Positions 33,620-43,176 of a stretch of DNA of 64,000 nucleotides are shown piece by piece. The notes beneath the pieces are model-generated. The model searched no databases. It was given only the letters and a program-made list of their open reading frames with translations, and was not told the DNA's origin. The stretch is from Bacteriovoracaceae bacterium UBA6200. Its GTDB lineage: Bacteria > Bdellovibrionota > Bacteriovoracia > Bacteriovoracales > Bacteriovoracaceae. The stretch spans positions 23,073 through 87,072 of the forward strand of contig DISW01000004.1 in assembly GCA_002422605.1 (NCBI GenBank), written 5' to 3'. A program made the translations under genes and the position numbers. How positions within the stretch are numbered: the first letter of the stretch is position 1; each line of letters opens with the position of its first letter.

Positions 33620-34869
33620 AATCTGTTTTTTAATTCGTCTTGCACTTCTTTTCCATGTGCTAGACTACAGAAACCAACTTCATAGCCATTCGGTGCAAGA
33701 TAAATTCCCTTATTTAGGAATGTTTCGAAAAGTTTGTAGAAACGCTCGCCCATATTGGCCGGAAGATCTTTAATTGTAGTTAACTTATTATGAGTTGAAA
33801 TAGGGTAGAAGAGAGAGCCGTATTGAACAATTTGATAATCTTCAAAACCGTTCTTATCCATCCACTCTTTCATAATGCCAACGATGTTCACAGTATTCTG
33901 CTCTAGTTGAACATAAGCTTCTTTCGTAAGTTTTTTTAAATTAACGAGTCCTGCTGCCATGGCCACTGGATTCCCTGAAAGAGTTCCGGCCTGATAAACC
34001 GGGCCAATAGGAGCAAGTAATTCCATAAACTTTTTAGGCCCCGCTACAGCACCAACTGGCATACCTCCGCCAATGATTTTCCCGTAAGTAACCAGGTCTG
34101 GAGTGATACCAGTCTTCTCTGCCATTCCTCCGAAACCAATTCTGAAACCGGAGATAACTTCATCGAAAACTAAAAGAGCATTATGTTTTGTACAAAGATC
34201 ACGAAGACCTTGAAGGAAAGACAATTCCTGAACAAGAAGACCATTATTGGCCGGTAGAGGCTCAATGAAAATGGCAGCAATTTGTCCTTTGTGCTCTTCG
34301 AAGACTTGAGAAACTTCTGCAAGATTTCCTAACTCACAAATAAGAGTATCGGAAGCTTGTTGCTCAGTTACACCCTTAGATGAAGCCTCTGCTGTTCCCG
34401 CTAATCCTGAGCCTGCCTTAATAAGCATGGCATCGAGATGACCATGATAACAGCCGTTGAATTTAATGATTTTGGAACGGCCGGTAGCTCCGCGAGCAAG
34501 GCGAACCGCTGTCATCACAGCTTCTGTTCCTGAATTCACAAAACGTATCTGTTCAATGAAAGAGATTTTTTCAACAATGTACTCGGCCAGTTCTAAAGAA
34601 TACTTTTCGCATGCTCCAAAGGTCCAACCGTAGTCTAAAGCTTTAATGATGGCCTCTTTGATTTCAGGATCTTGATGACCATGGATAAGGGGACCAAAAC
34701 TCATACAGAAATCAATAAAATCTTTTCCTTCTTCGTCCCATATAAAAGCACCCTTTCCGCGATTCACGAATCGAGGAGTGGTATGAAGACCTTTAAAGCT
34801 TCTAACCGGAGAGTGAACTCCACCAGGTACGTATTTTAGGGATTTTTCGAAAAGTTCTTTGTTATTCAT
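33610..34869 (-). CDS. hemL: Glutamate-1-semialdehyde 2,1-aminomutase
   Basis: A 419-residue PLP enzyme that converts glutamate-1-semialdehyde to 5-aminolevulinate. It starts with the typical PGGVHSPVRSFKG, has RFVNSGTEAVMTAVRLARG, LLVFDEVISGFR, and the PLP-lysine motif TYGKIIGGGMPVGA. Length is canonical. It lies one base after hemCD on the same strand and overlaps the kinase gene. With hemA it shows that this organism uses the C5 pathway. Confidence 0.96.
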   Translation of the reverse strand: MNNKELFEKSLKYVPGGVHSPVRSFKGLHTTPRFVNRGKGAFIWDEEGKDFIDFCMSFGPLIHGHQDPEIKEAIIKALDYGWTFGACEKYSLELAEYIVEKISFIEQIRFVNSGTEAVMTAVRLARGATGRSKIIKFNGCYHGHLDAMLIKAGSGLAGTAEASSKGVTEQQASDTLICELGNLAEVSQVFEEHKGQIAAIFIEPLPANNGLLVQELSFLQGLRDLCTKHNALLVFDEVISGFRIGFGGMAEKTGITPDLVTYGKIIGGGMPVGAVAGPKKFMELLAPIGPVYQAGTLSGNPVAMAAGLVNLKKLTKEAYVQLEQNTVNIVGIMKEWMDKNGFEDYQIVQYGSLFYPISTHNKLTTIKDLPANMGERFYKLFETFLNKGIYLAPNGYEVGFCSLAHGKEVQDELKNRLWK

Positions 34870-34870
34870 A

Positions 34871-36394
34871 TTATTTCCTTAACTGATAAAAATCTTCCAT
34901 TGAGGCCACTGTGTGAACCTTGATTCCAGCAGCTTTAAATTCCTGCCATGTTTTTCCCAGTCCACAGAAATGATGTGCCCTTTCGATTTCTGGAAATTTC
35001 AAAAGGTAGGCTTGATATTGTGGGAAGCTGGTCCAGAAAAAAGCGTCTACTTTTTCCAGGGCATTCCTAAACTCTTCAGTTATTTTATTTTCCACTCTTT
35101 CATAGCAACCAATAACAGTGCCTAGATCAGAGGTCGCTTGATGATGGCTTAAAACATTCCACTCAGTTTCAATATGGGGATGAATGATTTTAAGGGCCTT
35201 GGATGTTTTTAAAACCACCAGATCCTCTGTCCCAAGACTATCAGAAGTGCCATTCACCCAAAAACCTTCCTGAGCAAGCATCTGTGCCGACCTCGTTCCT
35301 GCGGCCCAAAGGCCTTCTGGAGCGGTGGAGGCTTTTAAACTTGCTACGCAGTAGCGAGAAGTCACAAAAAGATGTTTCTTTTCCAATGTGAGGCTTTTAG
35401 TCTCAGGAACTTTAGTTAAATATTCATCATAAAGAACATCTTCGAGAGAACCATGAGGTAGGCCAACGAAAATCTTCCCAGAAATTTTTGGATATGAAGA
35501 ATTCTCGAGCCATCTTTTCTCTATTCTTACGCCATCAACTTCTCCAGAATGAACATGGAGAAAATCATCTCCGATTTTTTTTGAGTGAATCCCCACTGCC
35601 AGATGGCATCCGCCACCATATTCTTTAAAAGCTTTTCGTTCGCGATAAACTTCTTCAACTGTTTTAGGATGGGCCAATTGTGAAAGGATATGAAGAAGTT
35701 TTCCATCGTCCTGTCGGGCGGCCTGCATCTCGATACCTAAAGCTCCTTGCGAAGCTGCTGAAGGGAAAACACTTTGTGGGAGAACAAAGTAATTCATACC
35801 TTGAAGAAGTTCGGTTAATTCGGCTGCGGATTTTTCCGTATGGGCCAGGCGCTCAATACCTGCCAGGGCCAAAGTGATAGCATGGTATTGACCATCTCTT
35901 AATTTTTTAATTCTTGAATTCACATTTCCGCGAAGAGTTTCACACTCAATCTGTGGAGAGCCCGGAATGAAATCAGATAGTGAATGTTTAAGATTTGCAA
36001 TTCTACGAGGAGATGAAGTTCCCACAACAAAAGGGCCATTCCAGTTTTTAAGCTCATTGATGGTAGCTTGCGGGATGAGAAGAATATCGTGAGCAAAACG
36101 TCTCTCCGTTACAGCGGCAAGCTTAATCCCTTCCGGTCTTTCTGAGCCTAAATCTTTGTAGGAGTGAACAACAAAATCAACTTCACCTTTCAATAAAGCC
36201 TCATCGAGCTCTTTAGTGAAGAAATCTTTACCTTCAAGTTGCCAGAGGGGCTTGTTGGTAATTTGATCTCCTTGAGTTTTTATGAGGACAAGCTCAACTT
36301 TCTCTCCGGAGATCCTTTCAATTTCATTTTTAATTAATGTCGATTGAGTCACTGCTAAAAGTGACCCACGTGTTCCAAGTTTGTAAGTAGTCAT
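34871..36394 (-). CDS. hemCD: Fused porphobilinogen deaminase and uroporphyrinogen-III synthase-like protein
   Basis: A 507-residue fusion. Residues 1 to about 300 are hydroxymethylbilane synthase: LGTRGSLLAVTQS, KDLGSERPEG, RRIANLKHSLSD, and the dipyrromethane-cofactor cysteine in GGGCHLAVGIHS. Residues about 330-507 are a compact HemD-like half with GTRSAQMLAQEGF, a CYERVENKI segment and FCGLGKTWQEFKAAG. The HemD half is about 180 residues, shorter than the usual 240-260, and divergent. Such a fusion would pass unstable hydroxymethylbilane directly to the cyclising enzyme. The HemC call is firm and the HemD call moderate. Confidence 0.88.
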   Translation of the reverse strand: MTTYKLGTRGSLLAVTQSTLIKNEIERISGEKVELVLIKTQGDQITNKPLWQLEGKDFFTKELDEALLKGEVDFVVHSYKDLGSERPEGIKLAAVTERRFAHDILLIPQATINELKNWNGPFVVGTSSPRRIANLKHSLSDFIPGSPQIECETLRGNVNSRIKKLRDGQYHAITLALAGIERLAHTEKSAAELTELLQGMNYFVLPQSVFPSAASQGALGIEMQAARQDDGKLLHILSQLAHPKTVEEVYRERKAFKEYGGGCHLAVGIHSKKIGDDFLHVHSGEVDGVRIEKRWLENSSYPKISGKIFVGLPHGSLEDVLYDEYLTKVPETKSLTLEKKHLFVTSRYCVASLKASTAPEGLWAAGTRSAQMLAQEGFWVNGTSDSLGTEDLVVLKTSKALKIIHPHIETEWNVLSHHQATSDLGTVIGCYERVENKITEEFRNALEKVDAFFWTSFPQYQAYLLKFPEIERAHHFCGLGKTWQEFKAAGIKVHTVASMEDFYQLRK

Positions 36395-36399
36395 AGTGC

Positions 36400-37365
36400 T
36401 TAGATGTATCTCACATCTGTTGTGATTTGAGGAGGAATTAGCTCTAGAGATTTTTTATTTTTTTGTGCAAATAGATTCTTGCGTCTCAAGGTTACATTCA
36501 CCATAGCGTTGCGGGCGAGGGAAATTTGCTCTCGTTTTTGCTCCTCAACGATGGCACCTTCATTGAAGATATCTTCTAGACGCACAACACCTTCAGATAG
36601 GCTGAGTGAAGTACTGATAGTTGAAGGTGAGCCGAGATCAACAAACAAAGATACAGGACGCTTCCAGTTAGCAAAAAAAGTTTGATCAAAGAGAAGCGTA
36701 TTGGCACCAACTGTATTTGCGATAAATGGGAAATCGACCAGACGGTGACGATCTTCCCAAGGAATCACATTCAGAGAGTGGGTTTGAGCAAGTTCATTGG
36801 CCTTTTGAGTATTGCGGGCACAGATCGAAACCTGAGCTTTCTTCTTAAACTGATTAATAAGATCTTCGGCTAAAGCCCCCGAACCCACGACAACGATGTG
36901 GTCGGCATGAACTTTTTGAAAATGTCTGCGAGTTAAAGAGGCATAAGTCTTTTGAGAAATACCAATCAAGTATTGTGTGCGAATGTCTTTAGCATCTTTA
37001 AAAAGCTTCTCAAGAATGAGGAGAAGTTTAGTATCTTTCAAAGTAGAAGAAGCATAAATTTTATAAGCATCTTTAAATTGACCAACAATTTCATTTTCGC
37101 CAATCAATTTACTTTTTAGGCCACAAATTGTTTCTAAAAGATATAAGTAAGCCTCTTGACCGGTAACCAGGTCATGCTTACTTAAATTGCCTTGATGGAA
37201 GGGATATCTGTCATAAGCGAGCACAAGAGTACGCTGACATGTTCTTAAAACAAAAGACTCATTCTTAAGCTCTTCGTCCTGAAGAGTTCCAGAGCAAAAA
37301 TTCCACAATTTCAGGCTGGTCAACATAAGCTCAACTTTAGAACAAGCGTTATCGTAAATTGTCAC
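36400..37365 (-). CDS. hemA: Glutamyl-tRNA reductase, short form
   Basis: A 321-residue NADPH-dependent reductase giving glutamate-1-semialdehyde. Supporting motifs are LRTCQRTLVLAY (catalytic Cys region, normally STCNRTE), GLKSKLIGENEIVGQFKDAY, and the NADPH-binding VVGSGALAEDL. It is about 100 residues shorter than typical HemA: the N-terminal GLNHKTAP segment is absent and the C-terminal dimerisation domain is largely missing. The start is GTG at 37365 without a clear ribosome site. It is first in the haem operon. Probably functional, but divergent. Confidence 0.82.
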   Translation of the reverse strand: MTIYDNACSKVELMLTSLKLWNFCSGTLQDEELKNESFVLRTCQRTLVLAYDRYPFHQGNLSKHDLVTGQEAYLYLLETICGLKSKLIGENEIVGQFKDAYKIYASSTLKDTKLLLILEKLFKDAKDIRTQYLIGISQKTYASLTRRHFQKVHADHIVVVGSGALAEDLINQFKKKAQVSICARNTQKANELAQTHSLNVIPWEDRHRLVDFPFIANTVGANTLLFDQTFFANWKRPVSLFVDLGSPSTISTSLSLSEGVVRLEDIFNEGAIVEEQKREQISLARNAMVNVTLRRKNLFAQKNKKSLELIPPQITTDVRYI

Positions 37366-37502
37366 AGAATTGTCATAATTCTAAAAAATATAGGCTAAGC
37401 CTGTTTGAAATAAAAATTGTTTACGAAACCCATTCTTGACACTTTCTTCACAAAAACATTAATTCATTTTTGATATATAACATCAAAATTTTGGAAGTGA
37501 TT

Positions 37503-37754
37503 ATGTCGGCCTGGATTAAAGCCCGGTTTCTGGCCTTCGACCGTAAAGTCGATGGGGCCATTAGCTTTTTTTTTAAACATTATGGCAAAACCAAATTTAT
37601 GGTGGCCATGTCTAAAAAAGCTCAATACCTGGGGTTGGAAAAGCTGTTCTCTAAAGGTCCGAAAGCTTTCGTTTACTTTTTTTTATTTTATTTAATACGC
37701 GATACGATTCTCTATATTTTGATACCAATCGGCTTTGCAACTCTGATTGATTAG
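37503..37754 (+). CDS. Small membrane protein upstream of the Na/Pi symporter
   Basis: An 83-residue protein starting at ATG 37503 (the open frame extends upstream, but this start has GGAAGTG before it). A basic amphipathic N-terminal half (KARFLAFDRKVDGAISFFFK) is followed by one hydrophobic segment, FVYFFLFYLIRDTILYILIP. It lies 23 bases before the symporter gene and may be co-transcribed. Unknown family. Confidence 0.6.
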   Translation: MSAWIKARFLAFDRKVDGAISFFFKHYGKTKFMVAMSKKAQYLGLEKLFSKGPKAFVYFFLFYLIRDTILYILIPIGFATLID

Positions 37755-37777
37755 AGAGAGTCTTTTAAGGAGAGTAG

Positions 37778-39451
37778 ATGGAAGCCTTTACCATTATTTA
37801 CACCCTTCTCGGGGGACTGGGGATTTTTTTCTTCGGAATGAAATTTATGTCCGACGGTTTGCAAGCCGTGGCCGGGGATGTTATTCGAAAAATCATTAAT
37901 TCGATTACATCTAACCGTTTCATGGCCGTGGGTGTTGGTCTAATTGTAACCTGTATTGTTCAGTCTTCATCAGTTACTTCAGTTATGACGGTGGGTTTTG
38001 TTAACGCCGGATTAATGAATCTCACTCAGGCCATTGGGGTAATCTTTGGCGCCAACATCGGGACGACCATCACTGGCTGGATTATTTCCATTCAGGTCGA
38101 CAAATACGGTCTCTTATTAGTAGGTGTAGGGTTCATTCCCGCTCTTTTTTCTAAATCAGACAAGTTCCAGCACATTGGTCGAGCTCTTCTGGGAGTAGGG
38201 TTAGTCTTTATTGGTTTAAAGACCATGTCAGCGGCTTTCGTCCCACTTAGAGACAACCAAGCTTTCCTTGATTCGATTGCGTACTTCTCTGGCGATCATT
38301 ACGGTGCCTATATTGCTTCGATCATGATGGGCTGTCTCTTAACGATGATTGTTCAAAGCTCTTCAGCGATGCTTGGTATTACCATGGCCTTGGCCACAAC
38401 TGGAGTGATCCCTTATAATACTGCTATTTGCTTAGTACTTGGGGAGAATATTGGAACAACAGTAACAGCAATCCTCGCTTCTGTTGGTGGAACAGTTGGT
38501 GCTAAAAGAGCGGCTCGAGCTCACGCATGCTTTAACCTCTTTGGTGTAACAGTAATGCTATTCTTTTTACCAAAGTATTTTGTATTGGTAGATTCACTCA
38601 TTCCACTGGACCCAAGATTTGTTGCTCCTGATGGTAGTATCCCTTATGTTTCTCAGCATATTGCTTTGGCCCATACGCTCTTTAACGTCACAGCAACCCT
38701 TATCTTCTTACCGTTTGTTAATCAGCTAGCTGCATTTGTTATAAAAATTACACCTGATAAAGCAGAGAAAGAGATTCCTCATCTCCTGGTTCTTGGAGAT
38801 CCTGCGAATATGCTTCCTGCCGCTTCTATGGCCCAAGCTGAATCAGAGCTTAAAAAGATGAAAGAAATTGTGGGCCGCATGTATAAACTCAATCGTGAGT
38901 TCTGGGAAGCTGATGAGTACGATCCTAAAATACATGCCAAGATCCTCGATTACGAACGCATCACTGATAATATGAATAAAGAAATCACAGTCTTTCTTTG
39001 TTATGTGATGGAAAAACCGATGTCTCACCAGCAGTCGAACCAAATTCAAGCGATGGTTAAAATCTCTGACGAACTTGAATCAGTAGCTGACTATGTTGAA
39101 AGACTTGCAAACTATCGTGAGCGCTTTAAGGCCAGTGAAAAACTAGAAGGTCAGTCTCGAACTGAATTCTTCGAATTCCTGGATGAGATCTGGAACTTCT
39201 TCCATATGGTAGGAGCAGGTCTTTTAAATGATGAAGCTTTGGATATTCCTAAAATTGAAGCTAAATCTCATGAGCTGCAACTTTGGGCGGACAGTATGCG
39301 AGAAAAACACCTTGATCGGATTTCAAAAGGTGTCTACGCTCCACTTACTGCACTAACTTATTCAGATATGGTTGTTGCTCTCCGTAAGATTCGCGCCCAC
39401 TCTTCTTTAATGGCCAGGGCCATTGAGTCTTTCCACGCTAAATACGAATAA
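37778..39451 (+). CDS. Na+/phosphate cotransporter family protein with PhoU-like tail
   Basis: A 557-residue membrane protein of the NptA/YjbB family. Two inverted Na/Pi repeats each contain the QSSS signature (VQSSSVTSVMT near 57 and VQSSSAMLGIT near 190), with GANIGTT and GENIGTT following. The C-terminal 190 residues are a soluble helical PhoU-like domain. It imports or exports inorganic phosphate with sodium. A GGAG ribosome site precedes the ATG and a hairpin follows the stop. Confidence 0.92.
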   Translation: MEAFTIIYTLLGGLGIFFFGMKFMSDGLQAVAGDVIRKIINSITSNRFMAVGVGLIVTCIVQSSSVTSVMTVGFVNAGLMNLTQAIGVIFGANIGTTITGWIISIQVDKYGLLLVGVGFIPALFSKSDKFQHIGRALLGVGLVFIGLKTMSAAFVPLRDNQAFLDSIAYFSGDHYGAYIASIMMGCLLTMIVQSSSAMLGITMALATTGVIPYNTAICLVLGENIGTTVTAILASVGGTVGAKRAARAHACFNLFGVTVMLFFLPKYFVLVDSLIPLDPRFVAPDGSIPYVSQHIALAHTLFNVTATLIFLPFVNQLAAFVIKITPDKAEKEIPHLLVLGDPANMLPAASMAQAESELKKMKEIVGRMYKLNREFWEADEYDPKIHAKILDYERITDNMNKEITVFLCYVMEKPMSHQQSNQIQAMVKISDELESVADYVERLANYRERFKASEKLEGQSRTEFFEFLDEIWNFFHMVGAGLLNDEALDIPKIEAKSHELQLWADSMREKHLDRISKGVYAPLTALTYSDMVVALRKIRAHSSLMARAIESFHAKYE

Positions 39452-39459
39452 TCTTTTTT

Positions 39460-39484
39460 GCACACTGTTTGAAAAGCAGTGTGC
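39460..39484 (+). terminator. Hairpin after the Na/Pi symporter gene
   Basis: An 8-bp stem GCACACTG/CAGTGTGC with a 9-base loop lies just past the symporter stop. No clean T-run follows, so it is a possible rather than certain terminator. Confidence 0.4.
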
Positions 39485-39521
39485 ATATTAATTCCCATTT
39501 TTATTTCCCAATATTGTTCTC

Positions 39522-40271
39522 ATGAATGAGCAAGATCGCCTTCTTGAATATGCCCGCATAAAATTTGAACTTTCTCCAGAAGTGGTGAAGGCTTATAAAA
39601 AAGCTCCACGGCATCTGTTTTTGAAAATCCCATACTCAATGGATGAAATTTACCAGGATCATCCTCTGGAAATTTACCGTGATTCAGAATTTGTCTCCAC
39701 CATCTCTCAGCCTTCTTTTGTGATGATGATGATTGATATGTTGAAACTTAAACCAGGCCACAATGTTTTGGAGTTAGGGGCAGGATCGGGGTGGAATGCG
39801 GCCCTCATGTCCCATATCGTAGGCGAGAAAGGTAAAGTTGTGAGTCTTGAGATCATTCCTTCTCTTGCTCAGGAAACCCGAGAAAATTTAAAACATCTTG
39901 GTTATAAAAACGTAGAAATTATTCAGGCCGATGGGGCCCATGGTTATGCAAAGGAAGCCCCTTACGATCGAGCTATTTTTACGGCCGGTGCTACGGATCT
40001 TCCTCAGGCTTTTCATGATCAAATTAAAGTAGGAGGTAAGCTCCTCTTTGTTTTAAAAACCAGTGGTGTTGATGTGCTGCTTCTTCTTGATAAAAAGGAA
40101 GATCATTTTGAGGAAGTCTCCCGTGAACTATGCTCTTTTGTCCCTATGACCGGTGAAAAAGGGGTGGGACAAAGCCATGAGTCCTCCTTCTTAAAAGGAC
40201 TGGAAGGACGCATGTTGATCTATCCTAGTGATTCATCTAAAGGCAATGAATCAATCTTTTCAATAACTTAA
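39522..40271 (+). CDS. pcm: Protein-L-isoaspartate O-methyltransferase family
   Basis: A 249-residue SAM enzyme that repairs isoaspartyl residues in aged proteins. It shows the family's SQPSFVMMMIDMLKL segment, motif I VLELGAGSGWNAALM, post-I VVSLEIIP, and YDRAIFTAGATDLPQAF. Slightly longer than the usual 210 residues, with an extra C-terminal tail. It is about 70 bases before the IMPDH/GMPR-family gene, so the two may share a transcript. Confidence 0.88.
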   Translation: MNEQDRLLEYARIKFELSPEVVKAYKKAPRHLFLKIPYSMDEIYQDHPLEIYRDSEFVSTISQPSFVMMMIDMLKLKPGHNVLELGAGSGWNAALMSHIVGEKGKVVSLEIIPSLAQETRENLKHLGYKNVEIIQADGAHGYAKEAPYDRAIFTAGATDLPQAFHDQIKVGGKLLFVLKTSGVDVLLLLDKKEDHFEEVSRELCSFVPMTGEKGVGQSHESSFLKGLEGRMLIYPSDSSKGNESIFSIT

Positions 40272-40338
40272 AGATATTTCCAATTCAACCTCTCTTTGGC
40301 ATGATAAAGTGACACCAACATTCACCTAAGGGAATTAA

Positions 40339-41397
40339 ATGGGACTCATTTTCTCAGCTCACGAGATTTTGGAACGATCACGCGGTTTAACTTTTGATGA
40401 TGTTCTTTTGATGCCACGACATTCTGAGATGAGCTCAAGACGTGCACCAAACCTTGAATCGAAAGTTACCAGGAACTTCACTCTCAAAACACCGATCATT
40501 GCGGCCAACATGGATACTGTAACTGAGTATCAGATGGCAATTAAGATGGCAGAGCTTGGAGGGCTCGGTATCCTTCACCGCTTTATGTCTCCAGAGGAGC
40601 AAGTGAGACAAATTAAACTTATGCGAGAAGCGATTAAACCTCTTGGTTTACCGGTGGCGGCTTCCATTGGTGTTAAAGAAGAAGGAATGAGAAGGGCCGA
40701 TCTTTTGGCAGATGCCGGAGTCGACATCCTTACGATAGACATCGCTCACGGAGATTCCGTCATGATGTTTGAAACCTTAGAATATGTGAAAAAGAAATAT
40801 CCAAAAATTGATGTGATCGCTGGTAATACAGCAATGCCTGAAGGTGTAAGGGGACTCATTGAACACGGAGCCGATGCGGTGAAAGTGGGAATTGGTCCAG
40901 GTTCTATGTGCACGACTCGAATCATCACTGGATGTGGCGTTCCTCAATTATCGGCCGTAGCTATGTGTGTTCTTGAGGCCCGTAAATATAGTGTTCCTGT
41001 CATTGCAGATGGCGGAATTAAAACTTCAGGCGACATCGTTAAGGCATTTGCCGCTGGCGCTCAGACAGTTATGTTAGGCTCCATGCTCTCCGGTTGTCTC
41101 GAAACTCCGGGTGAAATTGAAGGTGGACGTAAGCGTTACCGTGGAATGGCCTCTAAAGATGCTCAGGTCTCCTGGAGAGGCGAACTTCCGCAGGGAATGG
41201 CCGCAGAAGGTGAGGCGCGTTGGGTGAATTGCAAGGGATCAGTGGAAAACATTGTGCATGAACTTTCCGGTGGTGTACGCTCTGGCATGACTTACCTGAA
41301 CGCATACACTCTGGCTGACATTAATAAGAATGCACTCTTCATGGAAATGACGGCTTCAGGAATGACTGAATCTAAACCCCATGGACTCAACCTATAG
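40339..41397 (+). CDS. IMP dehydrogenase/GMP reductase family enzyme without CBS domains
   Basis: A 352-residue TIM-barrel enzyme. It has LTFDDVLLMPRHSE at the start, the catalytic loop GPGSMCTTRIITGCG with the active-site cysteine, and VIADGGIKTSGD. Ordinary bacterial GuaB is about 490 residues with a CBS pair inserted near residue 90; here the chain runs straight through, as in GMP reductase. The SGMTYLNA segment and the ESKPHGL tail resemble IMPDH more. It may therefore be a CBS-less IMPDH or a GuaC; the flap (QGMAAEGEARW) does not settle it. It is followed at once by the acyltransferase gene. Confidence 0.85.
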   Translation: MGLIFSAHEILERSRGLTFDDVLLMPRHSEMSSRRAPNLESKVTRNFTLKTPIIAANMDTVTEYQMAIKMAELGGLGILHRFMSPEEQVRQIKLMREAIKPLGLPVAASIGVKEEGMRRADLLADAGVDILTIDIAHGDSVMMFETLEYVKKKYPKIDVIAGNTAMPEGVRGLIEHGADAVKVGIGPGSMCTTRIITGCGVPQLSAVAMCVLEARKYSVPVIADGGIKTSGDIVKAFAAGAQTVMLGSMLSGCLETPGEIEGGRKRYRGMASKDAQVSWRGELPQGMAAEGEARWVNCKGSVENIVHELSGGVRSGMTYLNAYTLADINKNALFMEMTASGMTESKPHGLNL

Positions 41398-41403
41398 GAT
41401 CCA

Positions 41404-43176
41404 ATGTTCTCAGATAACGCTTTAGATACCGTTTTAACATATCCCAAGTTAGTTGAGCGTCTTCGGAATAAACCCGAAGACGCTCAAAAAATAAAAAAAC
41501 TTTTCCAGGAAATTCATGGCGAGTTTTCACCGACACTCGTGAAATCGGCCGCCAAAGTTTTAGATGCGACGTTTTTAAAACTTTATGACGGCGTAAATCT
41601 GGAAGTTCCTCCGGGAATGGATTTCAAAGCATTAAAAGAAAATAATCATATTGTTCTCGTGCCTAACCATCAGTCTCATGCGGACTATGTGGCCCTGACC
41701 TATAGTATGTTTAAAAATTTTGGAGTGCCCATTCGAGTGGCCGCAGGTATTAACCTGAACGTTTTTCCACTTGGGCAATTCTTTGGCAAGGCGGGAGCTT
41801 TTTTTATCCGCCGCTCTTTTACCTCCGATATGCTCTATAAGCTCACTTTTGAAGGTTACATTTATTATCTTTTAAAGACCGGGCAAATCGTTGAATTTTT
41901 CTTTGAAGGCGGGCGTACTCGAACAGGAAAGCTTCTAAAACCAAAGTATGGTTTGTTCCAGATGCTCCTTGAGGCCCATGCTCAATTAAAAGAAAAGCCT
42001 CTCATGTTTATTCCAGTTTCTCTGGCCCATGAACATATTCCGGAAGAGAAGGCCCACGCCAGAGAGCTAGGTGGAGGAAAAAAGGTTCCAGAGAAAGGAA
42101 CCCAGCTTTTTAAATTAATCAAACTTGTTAATAAGCGACTAGGCACCATTCATATTCACTTCGGGCAACCGATTGTCATGGATGGTTATGAAGGCGATCT
42201 CAAAGAGGCAACTCAGAACCTGGCCTTTGCCAACTTCCGGGCCGTAGGTCGGAATATGCCGATTACCCCGAGTGCGCTTCTGGCCCTCATTATGCTGGAT
42301 GAGCCATCCGGAGCTCTGACCTGGAAACAAATTGAAGAACGTTCTCTGGACGTTATCGAGTATTGTCAGGCCATGAAGATTCCCATGACTCCAAGTCTTT
42401 CAGTTGAAAAATTCAGAGATTCTCTTCGTTCTGCTTTGGATATGTTCATTGGAAATAAGAAAATTGAAGTCCTAAAACGCGAAAAACTTAATCAGGTTTT
42501 TTATGTTATTCGCGGAGAAAGGAGAGTAGAGGTTCTTTTTCATAAGAACATGATCCTGCACCACTTTCTTGTTCCGGGAATTATTAACTCTACATGGTTC
42601 AACGTCTTTAATGGTTCCATTAAAGATGGCATGCAGCTGACTCGCTTTCTTATGAATAAGAGAAAAGAACTTAAGTACGAGTTTTATCTTCCAAGTCTGA
42701 AAGAGATGATTAATGAAGCACTGGAGATTATATCTTTTGCCCTTGGCAGGAGAGTTGAATCCCTTGAAGAGTGCATGCGCTTATCCAGTCAGGAACTGTA
42801 TTTAATAGCGACAAAAGTTAGACGTTTCTCTACCGCCTTGTCTTATCTCTATGAAGCCTATTACATCTCGTGTCTGGCGATTAAATACCTCGCTAATGAG
42901 AATTTTACTCAGGAGCGCTTTGTTCAGGTGACCAAGGAACTCTTTTCTTTAGAAATTGAACACGGACGAGTGATTAAATATCCTGAGTCATATGCTGTTC
43001 CTATCATTAAAGACACATTAATTTATCATCAGAATAATCGTGTGATTGACCGGAATGAAGATCGCTCATTTAAAGTCGTGGATCATGAGAAGCTCGATGA
43101 GTTCATTGAAAAATTCATTCGTGACCTTAATGATCAGGTGGCGATCAATCTTAAATTCAATAAGGCCTTACCTTGA
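41404..43176 (+). CDS. PlsB-like glycerol-3-phosphate acyltransferase
   Basis: A 590-residue membrane-associated acyltransferase of the LPLAT superfamily. Block I NHQSHADY (HX4D, about residue 88), block II FGKAGAFFIRR, block III FFEGGRTRTGKLL and block IV LMFIPVSL are all in order. This layout fits PlsB/GPAT-type enzymes making lysophosphatidate, though E. coli PlsB is about 800 residues. It starts 7 bases after the IMPDH/GMPR-family gene and its stop overlaps the next TTG-started gene. Confidence 0.88.
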   Translation: MFSDNALDTVLTYPKLVERLRNKPEDAQKIKKLFQEIHGEFSPTLVKSAAKVLDATFLKLYDGVNLEVPPGMDFKALKENNHIVLVPNHQSHADYVALTYSMFKNFGVPIRVAAGINLNVFPLGQFFGKAGAFFIRRSFTSDMLYKLTFEGYIYYLLKTGQIVEFFFEGGRTRTGKLLKPKYGLFQMLLEAHAQLKEKPLMFIPVSLAHEHIPEEKAHARELGGGKKVPEKGTQLFKLIKLVNKRLGTIHIHFGQPIVMDGYEGDLKEATQNLAFANFRAVGRNMPITPSALLALIMLDEPSGALTWKQIEERSLDVIEYCQAMKIPMTPSLSVEKFRDSLRSALDMFIGNKKIEVLKREKLNQVFYVIRGERRVEVLFHKNMILHHFLVPGIINSTWFNVFNGSIKDGMQLTRFLMNKRKELKYEFYLPSLKEMINEALEIISFALGRRVESLEECMRLSSQELYLIATKVRRFSTALSYLYEAYYISCLAIKYLANENFTQERFVQVTKELFSLEIEHGRVIKYPESYAVPIIKDTLIYHQNNRVIDRNEDRSFKVVDHEKLDEFIEKFIRDLNDQVAINLKFNKALP

